A stretch of DNA of 64,000 bases from Phocaeicola faecium (GCF_014837055.1 NZ_JACSPQ010000011.1:41021-105020); one strand, 5' to 3'. Counted from the stretch's first letter, positions 34,819 to 44,642 are shown. Program-made: numbers and translations. The notes: generated by a model not told the origin, from the letters alone.

Positions 34819-35954
34819 TCGGTGGCTAAATTACTAAAATATTTCGGTTCGTAACCTTCCAATAAGTCGGGATGCAGTATTTTCACAATATCTTTCAGTA
34901 ATTCTTCGGGGTGGAAGGGCGATTCTTCATAATACGGGATTCTCCCGGTGTTACATCCGTAGATACGCCGTTCTTTGAAAGCCTTGAAGCGAGCGTAGGG
35001 GGCATAGTCTTGTTTCAGCTCCCGATATGTTTTGTCTGTTTTTTGATTATACTTGATAAACCAGTAGTCGGCATCCCCTCCCTTGTCGAACACCGCTTCA
35101 AACGCCAGCGGAACCGAACCGCTGTTCTGTAAATCGGCGAAGATATAGTTTGCACCCGCATCGGCATACAGTTTTCCGGTGGTGCTGTTTCCGCCCGCGA
35201 TGTACCATGCCGAGCCGTAGCGCAGATCGCTCAACACGGTAGGATGCTTTTGGGCTTGCGCCGCCCGACGTTTCACATTCAGATACTCCCGTTCTACCGC
35301 CGTGAAAAGCGAATCCGCCTTCGCCTCTTTTCCGGTCAGCATTCCGTAAAAGCGCATCCATTCCGCACGTCCTAAGGGCGAAGTTTCCATGTAATCGGCA
35401 CATTCGATGATGGGGATGTTGAGTTTCCCCACTCGTCCGTAGCCTCCGTTATTTTCGAAAGGCGAAAGCAGGATGCCGTCGGGGTTCAGTTCGATGATGC
35501 GTTCGATATCGGGACTCATGCTGTTTCCGCAGTCGGTGATGATACCCTCGCGGCAACGTTCCTGTACTTCAGGCAGTTTGAAATACTCCGAGTTGCACAC
35601 GCCGCGTATGTTGTCGAGCGCACCCAACTCGTTAAGCAGACTTCCGTGGACTACCGAGTAAACCAATGTCCTTTCCAACGGCACGCGCACAACAGTGCCT
35701 TCCGGTACTGATTCGGGCACAGGCTTCGTCTTGTCGGTCAGTATGTAAGTATGCAGTGTTTTCAGTGTGTCCCACGGGTTACGCACTTCCGCCACGGTGT
35801 ATTCGGAGTAATTTACGATGCGCAGATTCTCGGCATACCGCAGCTTCAAGGTATCGCCTCCCGCTGTAACGGAAGAAGTCTTGCTCCCTCCGCCGCAGGC
35901 AGAGCAAAGCAAGACTATGGTTACTATATAGGCAGATAGTAAAATTCGGTTCAT
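34815..35954 (-). CDS. btuF: Cobalamin-binding periplasmic lipoprotein
   Basis: The 379-residue protein has a lipoprotein signal with lipobox LCSACGG (Cys about 19-21), so it is membrane-anchored. The body is a periplasmic-binding-protein type III fold: GTVVRVPLERTLVYSVVHGS, GVCNSEYFKLPEVQ, ERIIELNPDGILLSPFE and IPIIECADYMETSPLGRAEW are typical of the BtuF/FecB (peripla_BP_2) family. In the family it delivers substrate to BtuCD. It lies 10 bases after btuG and overlaps btuC by 4. Substrate identity is inferred from the cobalamin riboswitch upstream. Confidence 0.87.
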   Translation of the reverse strand: MNRILLSAYIVTIVLLCSACGGGSKTSSVTAGGDTLKLRYAENLRIVNYSEYTVAEVRNPWDTLKTLHTYILTDKTKPVPESVPEGTVVRVPLERTLVYSVVHGSLLNELGALDNIRGVCNSEYFKLPEVQERCREGIITDCGNSMSPDIERIIELNPDGILLSPFENNGGYGRVGKLNIPIIECADYMETSPLGRAEWMRFYGMLTGKEAKADSLFTAVEREYLNVKRRAAQAQKHPTVLSDLRYGSAWYIAGGNSTTGKLYADAGANYIFADLQNSGSVPLAFEAVFDKGGDADYWFIKYNQKTDKTYRELKQDYAPYARFKAFKERRIYGCNTGRIPYYEESPFHPEELLKDIVKILHPDLLEGYEPKYFSNLATD

Positions 35955-35964
35955 ACGCTTCGGT

Positions 35965-37062
35965 TTATTCGGCTACGAAACGCATGTTGGTAGTATACAT
36001 GCCGGTTTCAAACTGAGTTTTTGCCTGTCCGTCTTTGCTGTATACATGAACTGTGTTCAAAGCTCCCCATACTTGGTCGCCGATGTAAATGTCTTCCGTG
36101 ATAGGGTCTACTGCGATAAAGCCCGGACTGGTAAAGTCGTTAAGGTCTATCGGCAAAGTGGTTGAGGTGTTTGTTTTCAGGTCATAAACAAAACATTTTT
36201 TTGTTTCCGGAAGATAGTATTCCGAATAAAGGATATACATTTTGTCTCCCTTGTTGGCAATGTATGTAGCGTTGCAGATGCTGTCTACCGCATACGTGTT
36301 GGGGTTGATGCGTTGCAGGGTCTGGTACACCCATTGGTCTTCGGGAACTGATGCAGAACCGGCATAATTTCCGTTGGATACTACATACACGTATCCGTCG
36401 TTTCCAGTGATGCACTGCGTATAAGGATTTAGCTTTACCGTAATGTCTTGCAGTTTGGTCATTGATGCCGCATCAACCACTGCCACTTGGTTTCCTTTGC
36501 TATAGTTGGAGATGTTGACAAAAAGTTTTCCGTCGGCATAAGTCAATGCTTCGGGATATGCACCTACGGCTACGCTTCCCGTAACGGCTTGAGTCAGCGT
36601 ATCGAGCTTGTTCACTGTTCCGTCGTAAGCCGTAAAGAAAACACAACCATCGCCCGCTGTGGCATAACGCGGCTGCATGGGCTGGTCGGCAGCAGTAGTC
36701 ATTGGCAGACGTTTTATCAGTTTCCCGTTGTGCTCAAGGATTTCTATTTTAGAGGAAGTAGCAGAAATAGCATAAAGTTTAGACCCGTATACACATAAAT
36801 CCTGCAAGTCTCCGATGCCTTGTCCGTTTTGTGCGGCATAGAGGTCATTGCCGGTGCTTTGGGTAGTTAAATCATACCATTGTATGGAGCCGTTGTTTGC
36901 ATTATAATTTCCCGTATTGACAATGTAAGCGCCGAGGGTGGTAGTCGGTTCCGGATTAGGGACAGGCGTCGGGTCGTCGTTATTATCACAAGCCGTCAGT
37001 GCGGCAGCCAGAGGCAAAGTGGTGAAAGCCAAGTAAAGCCAGTTCTTTTTCATTACGTTCAT
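35965..37062 (-). CDS. btuG: BtuG-like surface cobalamin-binding lipoprotein (DUF5074)
   Basis: The 365-residue lipoprotein has lipobox LTAC followed by DNNDD, an acidic surface-export signal. The rest is a YncE-like seven-bladed propeller with repeats such as GDLQDLCVYGSKLYAIS, PEALTYADGKLFVN and FIAVDPITEDIYIGD. BtuG of Bacteroides thetaiotaomicron is a propeller lipoprotein that binds cobalamin extremely tightly at the cell surface and passes it to BtuB; the fold and the position next to btuB match. A second ATG four codons in (37053) gives a more usual signal peptide. It starts 11 bases after btuB. Confidence 0.85.
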   Translation of the reverse strand: MNVMKKNWLYLAFTTLPLAAALTACDNNDDPTPVPNPEPTTTLGAYIVNTGNYNANNGSIQWYDLTTQSTGNDLYAAQNGQGIGDLQDLCVYGSKLYAISATSSKIEILEHNGKLIKRLPMTTAADQPMQPRYATAGDGCVFFTAYDGTVNKLDTLTQAVTGSVAVGAYPEALTYADGKLFVNISNYSKGNQVAVVDAASMTKLQDITVKLNPYTQCITGNDGYVYVVSNGNYAGSASVPEDQWVYQTLQRINPNTYAVDSICNATYIANKGDKMYILYSEYYLPETKKCFVYDLKTNTSTTLPIDLNDFTSPGFIAVDPITEDIYIGDQVWGALNTVHVYSKDGQAKTQFETGMYTTNMRFVAE

Positions 37063-37073
37063 GGTCTTTTAGT

Positions 37074-39086
37074 TTATAAATAGTAATTAATAGAGATTTT
37101 GTAGTTTCGTCCCGGCATGGGGTAGAAACGGATTATCTCATAGTTCTTGTTCGAAAGATTGAGGGCATCAGCCTGTATGCGCAGGCGGTGATGTTTCCAC
37201 GTAAATGTGTGCGACAGCGAAATGCCGTGGTCGGTATAAGGAGCAATGCGATACTCCGGCAGATTCTGCGCCAGCGTATAACGTTCCGAGGCATACGTTA
37301 GGTTATACGATACGTTTACCCACGGTGTTTCCAGTGTAAGGTTTCCGCTTCCCGAATGGCGGGGCGTATAAATAATCTGGTTGCGCCATGTTTTCGAGTT
37401 GCGGTCGGTTACATCTTCAGCCTGCATGAAATTATAATTTCCCGTGAGATACCACTTGAAACGCTCGTTGAGGCTGTATTCGGCAGACAGATTGACATCC
37501 ACCCCGATGGTTTCCACCTTGCCTACGTTCATCATCCGCCATACAAACATCGTGGGCACGGCTACTATCTTGTCGGCTACCTTATTATAATAAGCGTCTG
37601 CCGAGAGGCTGAGGAAATCGAAGCAGGCGAAACCGGACTGGCTCCACGTTACACCGAAGTTTCCCTGCTTGGTGGTTTCGGGGCGCAATCCCGTGTTTCC
37701 GATAACCAAATAATATAAGTCGTTAAACGTAGGGGTTCGGAAGATGTCTTTGTACGAAGCTCTGACCCTCAGACCGGCATTTTCAAATGGTTTCCAAGAG
37801 AGGCTGAAGGCAGGAGACAAGCGTTTGCGGTCATCAGCCGCCGTACCAATCCGCACATCTTCGGTGATAAACGTGTTCAGCAGCGATGCCGTAGCCGAGA
37901 ACTTCCGATGCTCATAGCGGGCAGCGACGGCGGTAAGCAGGGTGTAACGTTGCGGAAACTGACACTGGTCGAGTGTGGTATGCAGGTAATTATAAGCAAA
38001 ATCCTGTGCCACGGAGAGCGAAAAGTGTTCTACCGGTTCTGCCCACAGCGTTGCCGACACGTAAGTCTCCGTCTGTCGGTAACGGTCGTCGGTAATGCCC
38101 GACGCCTCGTTGTTATAATCCTTGTTCCAACTGTAATTGAACTTTCCGAGGGCTTGCAGCTTTATGCGGTCGCTGAAACGGTTCTCGTAACGGAACTGTC
38201 CGAAATAGTTCTTGTCGGAGAGACGTTCGGCTGCGTATGGATTATCATAGATTACCCCTCCCGGAAGTCCGCGTTCCGAGTCGAACAGATAAGCCTTTAC
38301 CTGTAAATCCTGCCGGGGAGTAAAAGCCGTGTAAAGCGTGGCTTCCGCCCGGTAAGTACGGATGTCGCTGTTATTCCGCTTGCTGTCTATCAAGTGGTTT
38401 CCGTTCCACATCTCAAACGGGTAATTCCCGTCTGCCCGCAGGAAGTCGCCATATACGCTCAGTGCCGTTTTTCGGGTTAGTTGCCGGCTGTACAACACCG
38501 AAGGGTTCACCATTCCGAACGAGCCGGCTTTCAGATTGGCATATACATGGTAAGGGCGGTCTTTGAAGTCCGGGCGTGCCGTCTGTATGCTGAGAACGCC
38601 TGCCGAAGCAAACGCGCGTGCCGTTTGATAAATATCGTCCGTCTGTCCGATGGTCATCGTCAGTTGCGACACATTGTCAAGCGAGAAACGCGATATGTCT
38701 ATTTGTCCCGACTGGCAGTCGCTCACGCTCACTCCGTCATAGATAACCCCCGTATGCTGCGCTCCCATGCTTCGTACAGAGATTGTTTTCAGTCCGCCTA
38801 TCCCCCCGTAATCTTTCACGCTTACTCCCGAAAAATGACGCACGGCGTCTGCCACTTCGTACACTCCGAGCCGTTCCATTTCCGCCTTTCCCATTACTTG
38901 CAGCGGAGAGGCAGACGTAAGGGCAGGGGGCGTGCGCCGCGCGCTCACCGTTACGCTCGGAATATCGTGAACACGTGTAGTCATGCTGTCGGTCGCCACC
39001 GTCTGAGCTTCGACGGAAACAACTGCCAGCACCGATACGGCTGCGACGATGCACACGCCTGTACTACGGGGATGCTTGATGCTCAT
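37074..39086 (-). CDS. btuB: TonB-dependent cobalamin receptor BtuB
   Basis: The 670-residue outer-membrane receptor starts at ATG 39086 (MSIKHPRSTG), which gives a signal peptide ending VSVEAQT; an in-frame ATG at 39152 would read through the hydrophilic leader. The TonB box region (VHDIPSVTVSARR) and plug domain (LTSASPLQVMGKAEMERLGV, VSVRSMGAQHTGVIYDGV) are followed by a 22-strand barrel. It is slightly longer than enteric BtuB. The C-terminus ends with an aromatic after GRNYKISINYYL, as in outer-membrane barrels. A cobalamin riboswitch directly upstream identifies the ligand class. Confidence 0.93.
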   Translation of the reverse strand: MSIKHPRSTGVCIVAAVSVLAVVSVEAQTVATDSMTTRVHDIPSVTVSARRTPPALTSASPLQVMGKAEMERLGVYEVADAVRHFSGVSVKDYGGIGGLKTISVRSMGAQHTGVIYDGVSVSDCQSGQIDISRFSLDNVSQLTMTIGQTDDIYQTARAFASAGVLSIQTARPDFKDRPYHVYANLKAGSFGMVNPSVLYSRQLTRKTALSVYGDFLRADGNYPFEMWNGNHLIDSKRNNSDIRTYRAEATLYTAFTPRQDLQVKAYLFDSERGLPGGVIYDNPYAAERLSDKNYFGQFRYENRFSDRIKLQALGKFNYSWNKDYNNEASGITDDRYRQTETYVSATLWAEPVEHFSLSVAQDFAYNYLHTTLDQCQFPQRYTLLTAVAARYEHRKFSATASLLNTFITEDVRIGTAADDRKRLSPAFSLSWKPFENAGLRVRASYKDIFRTPTFNDLYYLVIGNTGLRPETTKQGNFGVTWSQSGFACFDFLSLSADAYYNKVADKIVAVPTMFVWRMMNVGKVETIGVDVNLSAEYSLNERFKWYLTGNYNFMQAEDVTDRNSKTWRNQIIYTPRHSGSGNLTLETPWVNVSYNLTYASERYTLAQNLPEYRIAPYTDHGISLSHTFTWKHHRLRIQADALNLSNKNYEIIRFYPMPGRNYKISINYYL

Positions 39087-39166
39087 AAAAACGAATATAA
39101 TATAAATGTATAACGTTGCATGACCTTGTTCTTCTTTCCTCGAGAAGCGCAAGCACGGCTTTTGTT

Positions 39167-39355
39167 TTGCAGGTCTTCTGACTTACTCCGGTTTGCTTTG
39201 CCTTCCCACCCTCTAAAAACAAGTTCAGGGCAGTGGCTGAAGAAGTAGATAAGCAAACCTCTTTTCATGGAGCTCACAGCAGCGGGACTGTCCGGGACTT
39301 TCACCCGATTCCCTTTTCATCCGCGGCCTCGCTTGGGAAGCCTGTACGGAACAAA
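39167..39355 (-). promoter_or_regulatory. Cobalamin riboswitch
   Basis: On the minus strand the leader holds conserved cobalamin-aptamer elements in order: the core GGGTGAAAGTCCC (about 39294-39308), CCGCTGCTGTGAGC (39272-39286), and the B12 box AAGTCAGAAGACCTGC (about 39169-39184). The transcript would start near 39355, after the -7 box at 39362-39369. B12 binding would be expected to lower expression of btuB-btuG-btuF-btuC-btuD. Confidence 0.93.
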
Positions 39356-39361
39356 ACGTTG

Positions 39362-39369
39362 CAAAGATA
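39362..39369 (-). promoter_or_regulatory. -7 box of the riboswitch-btu operon
   Basis: TATCTTTG on the minus strand, just upstream of the riboswitch. CTTG (39388-39391), 18 bases further, may serve as -33. Confidence 0.6.
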
Positions 39370-39936
39370 AACATTCTTTTTAGAAATCAAGCTTTTTCAG
39401 CGGAATAATTGAAAGTTAAAGGAGTCACTTCAATCAAAGTTTAAACAGGCTCTTAATCTGTTTGTCTCCTGTTTTTTGTGAAAAATTTGAAGCGAATTGA
39501 TAATTTAATATCGAAATTATGAAGTTGAAAAGTAAATATTTTTTAGATAAAAGAAGTCGTTTCCCGTTGTAATGGAGAAGGACGGAATGTTGTTTTTCAG
39601 TCTTGATTTATTTGTTTTTTTCTTTCCCCAAACGCTACCGCATGTTTTAGTGAAAACATGCGTACAAGTTAGATGACACAAGCGGTAGAAAGCAACCGTT
39701 CTAACGGTAGCGTTTGGAGGGGGGAAATTGGTCGGAAAAACAGGGATGTAAGGAGGCTTCGGAGATTGAACGGGTTGCATAAATATGCGAGTGAAATACG
39801 TAAAAATCTGTTTGTTTTGAAAAAAATGTTTTCCTTTAAGCTGAACTTGTTGCTTTTTATAAGCTAAAAATTATAAATTTTGTTTTTATTATGTGTTAAT
39901 GAATAAAATATACAAAAGGAAAATAAAATAAAATCG
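39370..39936. other. Divergent intergenic region with repeats
   Basis: No gene is supported between the btu operon and the SusC promoter. It contains a 14-mer TTTAAACAGGCTCT (39440-39453) shared with the MITE-like element at 58715, a 13-bp inverted repeat (39628-39640 with 39705-39717), and an internal 8-bp hairpin CATGTTTT/AAAACATG (39641-39660). Short frames at 39517-39867 have no family features and overlap these repeats. Confidence 0.5.
39682..39712 (+). repeat. Dispersed repeat GCGGTAG-N16-CGGTAGCG, copy C
   Basis: GCGGTAG (39682-39688), 16 bases, then CGGTAGCG (39705-39712), followed by TTT as in copy A. It is enclosed by the 13-bp inverted repeat CCAAACGCTACCG/CGGTAGCGTTTGG. Confidence 0.5.
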
Positions 39937-39944
39937 TATTTTTG
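39937..39944 (+). promoter_or_regulatory. Probable -7 box of the susCD-like operon
   Basis: TATTTTTG at 39937-39944. A consensus -33 is missing, which is common where an activator is needed. It would give an AT-rich leader of about 215 bases before the SusC start, long enough for post-transcriptional control. Confidence 0.4.
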
Positions 39945-40167
39945 CGCTCGTTTAAAAATAAATCCTAACTGATGATTAACTTTGTTATTGTAAATAGAAC
40001 ATTTTTTAATTTAGACATGGTTTTGCGTAATGTAAAATCACGCGATCCTTTTAGTCATATTTATTCGTAAAGTTTGCTCTGGCAACCTTTCTTTTTATGG
40101 TGTTAAAAAGAATTGGTTGGATTCTTTTGATTTTTTTATTCACTAATATATTTTTACGGACAAAGAG

Positions 40168-43098
40168 ATGAGAAGATTATGTCTTTGGTTGGTCTTTTTT
40201 GTCATGTTGGGTATTCAATCGGCTTTTGCTCAGTTTGTCGTGAAAGGAACGGTGGTTTCTAAAGCAGACAATGAGCCGCTGATTGGCGTATCTATTATGC
40301 AAAAAGGAACAACGAACGGTGTGGTTACCGACATCGATGGTAACTATGAGTTGAAAATTCAAGGAGGAGATGCCGACTTGGTATTTTCGTATATCGGTAT
40401 GCGCTCGCAAGAGTTTCGGGTGAATGCGCGTACCGGAGTGTTGAACGTGGCGCTGGAAGATGATTCACAAATCATGAATGAAGTGGTGGTGGTGGCTTAC
40501 GGCGTACGAAAGAAAGGTACGATTGCCGGTTCGGTTTCGTCGGTAAAGGCTGAGAAGATGGAAAATGTGCCGGCACCGAGCTTCGACCAAGCGTTGCAGG
40601 GACAGGCTGCCGGTTTGTCGGTGGTTTCTGTTTCCGGTGAGCCGAGCAAGGCGGCTGTTTTCAAAATCCGTGGTACGAACTCTATCAATTCGGGTACGGC
40701 GCCGCTGTTTATCTTAGACGGTGTGCCCATCGAAAGCTCGGATTTCAATACCATCAGCCCGGGCGATATTGAGTCGGTATCTGTGTTAAAAGACGCTTCG
40801 TCTACTTCTATTTACGGTGCGCGTGCTGCTAACGGGGTAGTGGTTATCACTACGAAACGAGGCTTGTCGATGGACAAGGCGAAGGTTACTTTGCGTGCGC
40901 AGTACGGTACGTCGCAGTTGGCGCGTACGGAATGGAACATGATGAATACCGCCGAACGCATCGAATTCGAGAAATTGGTTGGTTTGGATAACGGGCAGGA
41001 TTACGACTTGCTTTCGCAGGTAGACGTAAACTGGATGGATGCCATCTTTAAAGACAATGCTCCGCTCCAGAACTACGAACTATCTGTTAACCGTGCTACG
41101 GATAAAATGAATTATTACGTGTCAGGAAGTTTCTATGACCAAGACGGTATCGCACCGGGGTCTTCATTCCGTCGTTATAACATCCGTGCCAATGCCGAAG
41201 TTAAGGCAAGCAACTGGCTGAAGTTAGGAACCAACACGATGGCCGCCTATGAGGAAATAGAGCAGACAGTAGAAGGTTCACCCAGTCTGTCGAGTCCGAT
41301 TTTCGCCTGCCGCCTGATGCTTCCTTATTGGAATGCGTATAACGAAGACGGTTCCATCGCTTCGCAGACCGACGGTACTTGGAAGGGTACGGGGCAGAAC
41401 CCGCTGGAGTGGTTGGCGAACAATCCGGTGACCAACAAGAAATACAAAGTGCTTTCTACGGTATATGCTGAAATTACTCCGATTGAGAACCTTACCATCC
41501 GTGCGCAGTTTGGTGCGGACTTCTCTCATTCTACGGGTTCTTCACAGTCGTTCCCAAGTTATATTCTGAATGCCGGACTGGGCTCGGCAGGACGCAGTTC
41601 GTATGACACGATGAACCTCACGGAAACTACTACTGCCAATTACCGCTGGACTTATAAAGAAGACCATGCTTTCAACTTCATGTTGGGTCAGGAAGCAGTG
41701 AACTACGATACCGAAGGATTCCAAGTTTATACAGAGGGGCAGACGAACGATTTGCTTACCGACCTGTCTTCGGGTGTGCGTGCATCGTCATGGATGAACT
41801 CGGCTACGTCGTACGCTTATCTGTCGTTCTTCGCCCGCGCCGAATATAACTACAAAGATTTATATTATGCCGATTTCTCGGTGCGTGCAGATGCTTCTTC
41901 GCGTTTCGGTAAAAACAACCGCTGGGGAGGTTTCTGGTCGGTTGGTTTGATGTGGAACATCAAAAACGAAAAGTTCTTGAAAGATGTAGAATGGCTGACC
42001 AATGCGCAGATTGCGTTAAGTTCCGGTACTACGGGTAACTCTTTGTTGCCGAGCGATTACTACCATTTGGCTTTAGTGGCGGGAGGTCCGAGTTATAACG
42101 ATGAGGCAGGTATCTATCCGGCGCAGAGCAGCAACCCCGATTTGAGTTGGGAAACCACATGGGCTACCAATCTGGCTTTCCATTTGGGATTCATCGACCG
42201 CATCAATGTGGATATCGAGCTGTATAATAAGCGGACGACTGACATGTTGATGGAAGTGCCTGAGTCGTATGCCATTACAGGCGAGGGTGTACGTTGGGAA
42301 AACATCGGTGTGATGGCAAACCGCGGTGTGGAAATCAGTGCAAATGCCGATGTGCTTCGTCTTAACGACTTTACTTGGAATCTGAATGCAAATATCTCTT
42401 ATAACAAGAATGAACTGAAAGAACTTTATAACGGTGTAGATGAGTATGTAAACTCTACTACGGGTATCCGTTACGAGGTAGGACGTCCTATTAATGAGTT
42501 TTTCTTGAACCGTTATGCTGGTGTGAATCCGGCAAACGGCGAACAGTTGTGGTACACGAAAGACGGTGAGCTGACTAACGAGTTCCGTGAAGAAGACCGC
42601 GTGATGACCGGAAAAACCTTCGATGCTCCGTGGATGGGAGGTTTCGGAACCACATTCTCATGGAAAGGCTTGTCGCTGTCGGCACAATTCAGTTGGCTTG
42701 CCGACCGCTGGGTGATGAACAACGACCGTTACTTTGAAGAAAATAACGGCGGATTCTCCGGTTACAACCAGTCGAAACGCCTGTTGTACGATGGATGGAA
42801 GAAGCCGGGCGACGTGACAGACATCCCCCGTTACGGAGAAATAGCCCAGTTGGACGACCGTTTCTTGGAGAATACCTCATTCCTGCGTCTGAAAAACGTC
42901 ACGCTGTCGTATTCATTGCCCCGCTTGTGGTTGGAAAAGAGCAAATTCTTTACAGCGGCACGGGTATATGTACAAGGACAAAACCTGCTGACGTTTACAG
43001 GCTTTACGGGTTTCGACCCCGAATATTCCGGAAACGTATATTTGGGAGTATATCCTCCTTCACGCCAGTTTACCTTCGGCGTAGAAGTTTCATTCTAA
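40168..43098 (+). CDS. SusC/RagA-family TonB-linked outer membrane protein
   Basis: The 976-residue outer-membrane transporter has a signal peptide ending IQSAFAQ, a carboxypeptidase-regulatory-like domain (about residues 23-105, FVVKGTVVSKADNEPLIGVS), a TonB-box stretch (IMNEVVVVAYGVRKKG), the plug (VPAPSFDQALQGQAAGLSV, ILDGVPIESSDFNTISPGDI, IYGARAANGVVVITTK) and a 22-strand barrel ending FTFGVEVSF. It imports a ligand captured by its SusD lid, powered by TonB-ExbBD. The operon has no glycosidase but a subtilase, so peptides are the likely cargo, as in RagAB and the peptide-binding BT2261-2264 complex. First gene of a nine-gene operon. Confidence 0.95.
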   Translation: MRRLCLWLVFFVMLGIQSAFAQFVVKGTVVSKADNEPLIGVSIMQKGTTNGVVTDIDGNYELKIQGGDADLVFSYIGMRSQEFRVNARTGVLNVALEDDSQIMNEVVVVAYGVRKKGTIAGSVSSVKAEKMENVPAPSFDQALQGQAAGLSVVSVSGEPSKAAVFKIRGTNSINSGTAPLFILDGVPIESSDFNTISPGDIESVSVLKDASSTSIYGARAANGVVVITTKRGLSMDKAKVTLRAQYGTSQLARTEWNMMNTAERIEFEKLVGLDNGQDYDLLSQVDVNWMDAIFKDNAPLQNYELSVNRATDKMNYYVSGSFYDQDGIAPGSSFRRYNIRANAEVKASNWLKLGTNTMAAYEEIEQTVEGSPSLSSPIFACRLMLPYWNAYNEDGSIASQTDGTWKGTGQNPLEWLANNPVTNKKYKVLSTVYAEITPIENLTIRAQFGADFSHSTGSSQSFPSYILNAGLGSAGRSSYDTMNLTETTTANYRWTYKEDHAFNFMLGQEAVNYDTEGFQVYTEGQTNDLLTDLSSGVRASSWMNSATSYAYLSFFARAEYNYKDLYYADFSVRADASSRFGKNNRWGGFWSVGLMWNIKNEKFLKDVEWLTNAQIALSSGTTGNSLLPSDYYHLALVAGGPSYNDEAGIYPAQSSNPDLSWETTWATNLAFHLGFIDRINVDIELYNKRTTDMLMEVPESYAITGEGVRWENIGVMANRGVEISANADVLRLNDFTWNLNANISYNKNELKELYNGVDEYVNSTTGIRYEVGRPINEFFLNRYAGVNPANGEQLWYTKDGELTNEFREEDRVMTGKTFDAPWMGGFGTTFSWKGLSLSAQFSWLADRWVMNNDRYFEENNGGFSGYNQSKRLLYDGWKKPGDVTDIPRYGEIAQLDDRFLENTSFLRLKNVTLSYSLPRLWLEKSKFFTAARVYVQGQNLLTFTGFTGFDPEYSGNVYLGVYPPSRQFTFGVEVSF

Positions 43099-43121
43099 TA
43101 TATATAAATGTATAGAGAAAG

Positions 43122-44642
43122 ATGATGATTAAAAAAATACAATTATATGCGGTGTTGGCTGCGATGGCATTGTCCTTCACTTCTTGCTTAGACAAGTATC
43201 CGGATAATGCGATAGAAGCAGATAAGGCGGTCAATACCCCTGACGATGTGAACCAGTTGGTGATGGGAATCTATGCTGCGTTCAAAGATGGTGCGCTGTA
43301 TTCCGGCAATCTGACTTTGCTGCCGGATATTCAGACCGACTTGGTATACGGCGTAACGGGAAATACGAATGTTTATGGAGATATTTGGCGTTGGAACGAC
43401 ATCAAACCTACCAATACAGATATCGAAGATGTGTATGCGGCTCTGTATACGGTGGTTAACCGCTGTAATTTCTTGCTTGACCATGTAGAGGCGGTTCGGG
43501 CGAAAACTACGGACGATGATGACCTTGACCGCTTGGACCAATATTGCGGCGAAGCCTATTTCGCACGTGCGCTGGCATACTCTGAGCTGGTAAAGCTGTT
43601 CTGTAAAGCATACGAAAGCGAAGAAGATGCAGCCAATCAGTTGGGCGTGGTGATAAACGAACATTACGATAACCAAGAGCCGATGAAACGCGCCACACTG
43701 CAAGAATCTTACCAGTTTATTATTGACGACCTCGACCGTGCAGAAGACCTCCTTCAGCTGGAAGAAGACTTCAATCCTTCTGTCGACGGCTCTTTGTATG
43801 ACACGGTATATTTCAACGAATATACGGTTTACGCCTTGCGCGCTCGTGTAGCTCTTTACATGAAAAACTGGAAAGAGGCGGAAGAATACGCCGGAAAGGT
43901 TATCGACAGCGATTACTACATGCTGTCAAGCTGTAACCAGCAGATATCATCGGGCGTGAGCTATTATAAATACATGTGGACGAACGATCACAGTACAGAA
44001 GCTATCTGGAAAATTTCGTTTACCGTCAGCTCGTATGGCGGTGCGTTGGGACGGGTATTTTTCAATTTCGACCAGTCGAACGTGCGTCCCGACTACGTGC
44101 CGGCTCAGTGGGTTTTAGGTCTGTATGCTGCCTCTGATTTGCGTTATACAGATATCTTCCAGTCGTATACTACGGCATACGGTTTGATGTGGCCGTTACT
44201 TCAAAAGTATTTTGGTAACGAAGAATTTCAGGCGTATAACATCTACCATGTGTGTATGCCGAAAGTGTTCCGTCTGTCAGAGCAATATCTGATTCGTGCC
44301 GAGGCGCGTGCCCAGCAAGGCAATTACGGAGGAGCAAGCGAGGATATAACCGAACTTCACAGTGCACGCTATTCGGCAGGTGGAGCAGTATCCTTGAATG
44401 CTGAAACGGCAATGGATGTCATCGAAGAAGAGCGAGTAAAAGAACTTTATATGGAAGGTTTCCGCCTGCACGACCTGAAGCGTTGGCACAAAGGTTTCGA
44501 GCGCACGCCGCAAGACCAGTCGCTGGATAACGGCAGCAGTCTGAAAGTGGCAGCCGACGACCCGATGTTCGTATGGCCGATACCGCAGCATGAGATTGAA
44601 GCTCCGGGCTCGCAGATTGAACCTAATGAAAGTAATAAATAA
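43122..44642 (+). CDS. SusD/RagB-family surface lipoprotein
   Basis: The 506-residue lipoprotein (lipobox FTSC, then LDKYPDNAIE) is the SusD partner that closes over the SusC barrel and binds ligand. SusD features include the N-terminal TPDDVNQLVMGIYAAFKDGA, the TPR-like helices (YCGEAYFARALAYSELVKLF, YAGKVIDSDYYML) and the C-terminal EERVKELYMEGFRLHDLKRW with FVWPIPQHEIE. It lies 23 bases after SusC and 8 before the next lipoprotein. Length is typical. Ligand is unknown; see the SusC entry for the peptide inference. Confidence 0.95.
   Translation: MMIKKIQLYAVLAAMALSFTSCLDKYPDNAIEADKAVNTPDDVNQLVMGIYAAFKDGALYSGNLTLLPDIQTDLVYGVTGNTNVYGDIWRWNDIKPTNTDIEDVYAALYTVVNRCNFLLDHVEAVRAKTTDDDDLDRLDQYCGEAYFARALAYSELVKLFCKAYESEEDAANQLGVVINEHYDNQEPMKRATLQESYQFIIDDLDRAEDLLQLEEDFNPSVDGSLYDTVYFNEYTVYALRARVALYMKNWKEAEEYAGKVIDSDYYMLSSCNQQISSGVSYYKYMWTNDHSTEAIWKISFTVSSYGGALGRVFFNFDQSNVRPDYVPAQWVLGLYAASDLRYTDIFQSYTTAYGLMWPLLQKYFGNEEFQAYNIYHVCMPKVFRLSEQYLIRAEARAQQGNYGGASEDITELHSARYSAGGAVSLNAETAMDVIEEERVKELYMEGFRLHDLKRWHKGFERTPQDQSLDNGSSLKVAADDPMFVWPIPQHEIEAPGSQIEPNESNK

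Noticed and set aside
32757-35954. btuFCD as an iron-siderophore or haem ABC transporter
   Set aside because: The protein family allows it, but the genes follow btuB and btuG behind one cobalamin riboswitch, which favours corrinoid import.
39517-39867. Two short open frames (minus 39517-39780, plus 39673-39867)
   Set aside because: They overlap inverted repeats in an AT-rich gap and have no recognisable domain or signal.
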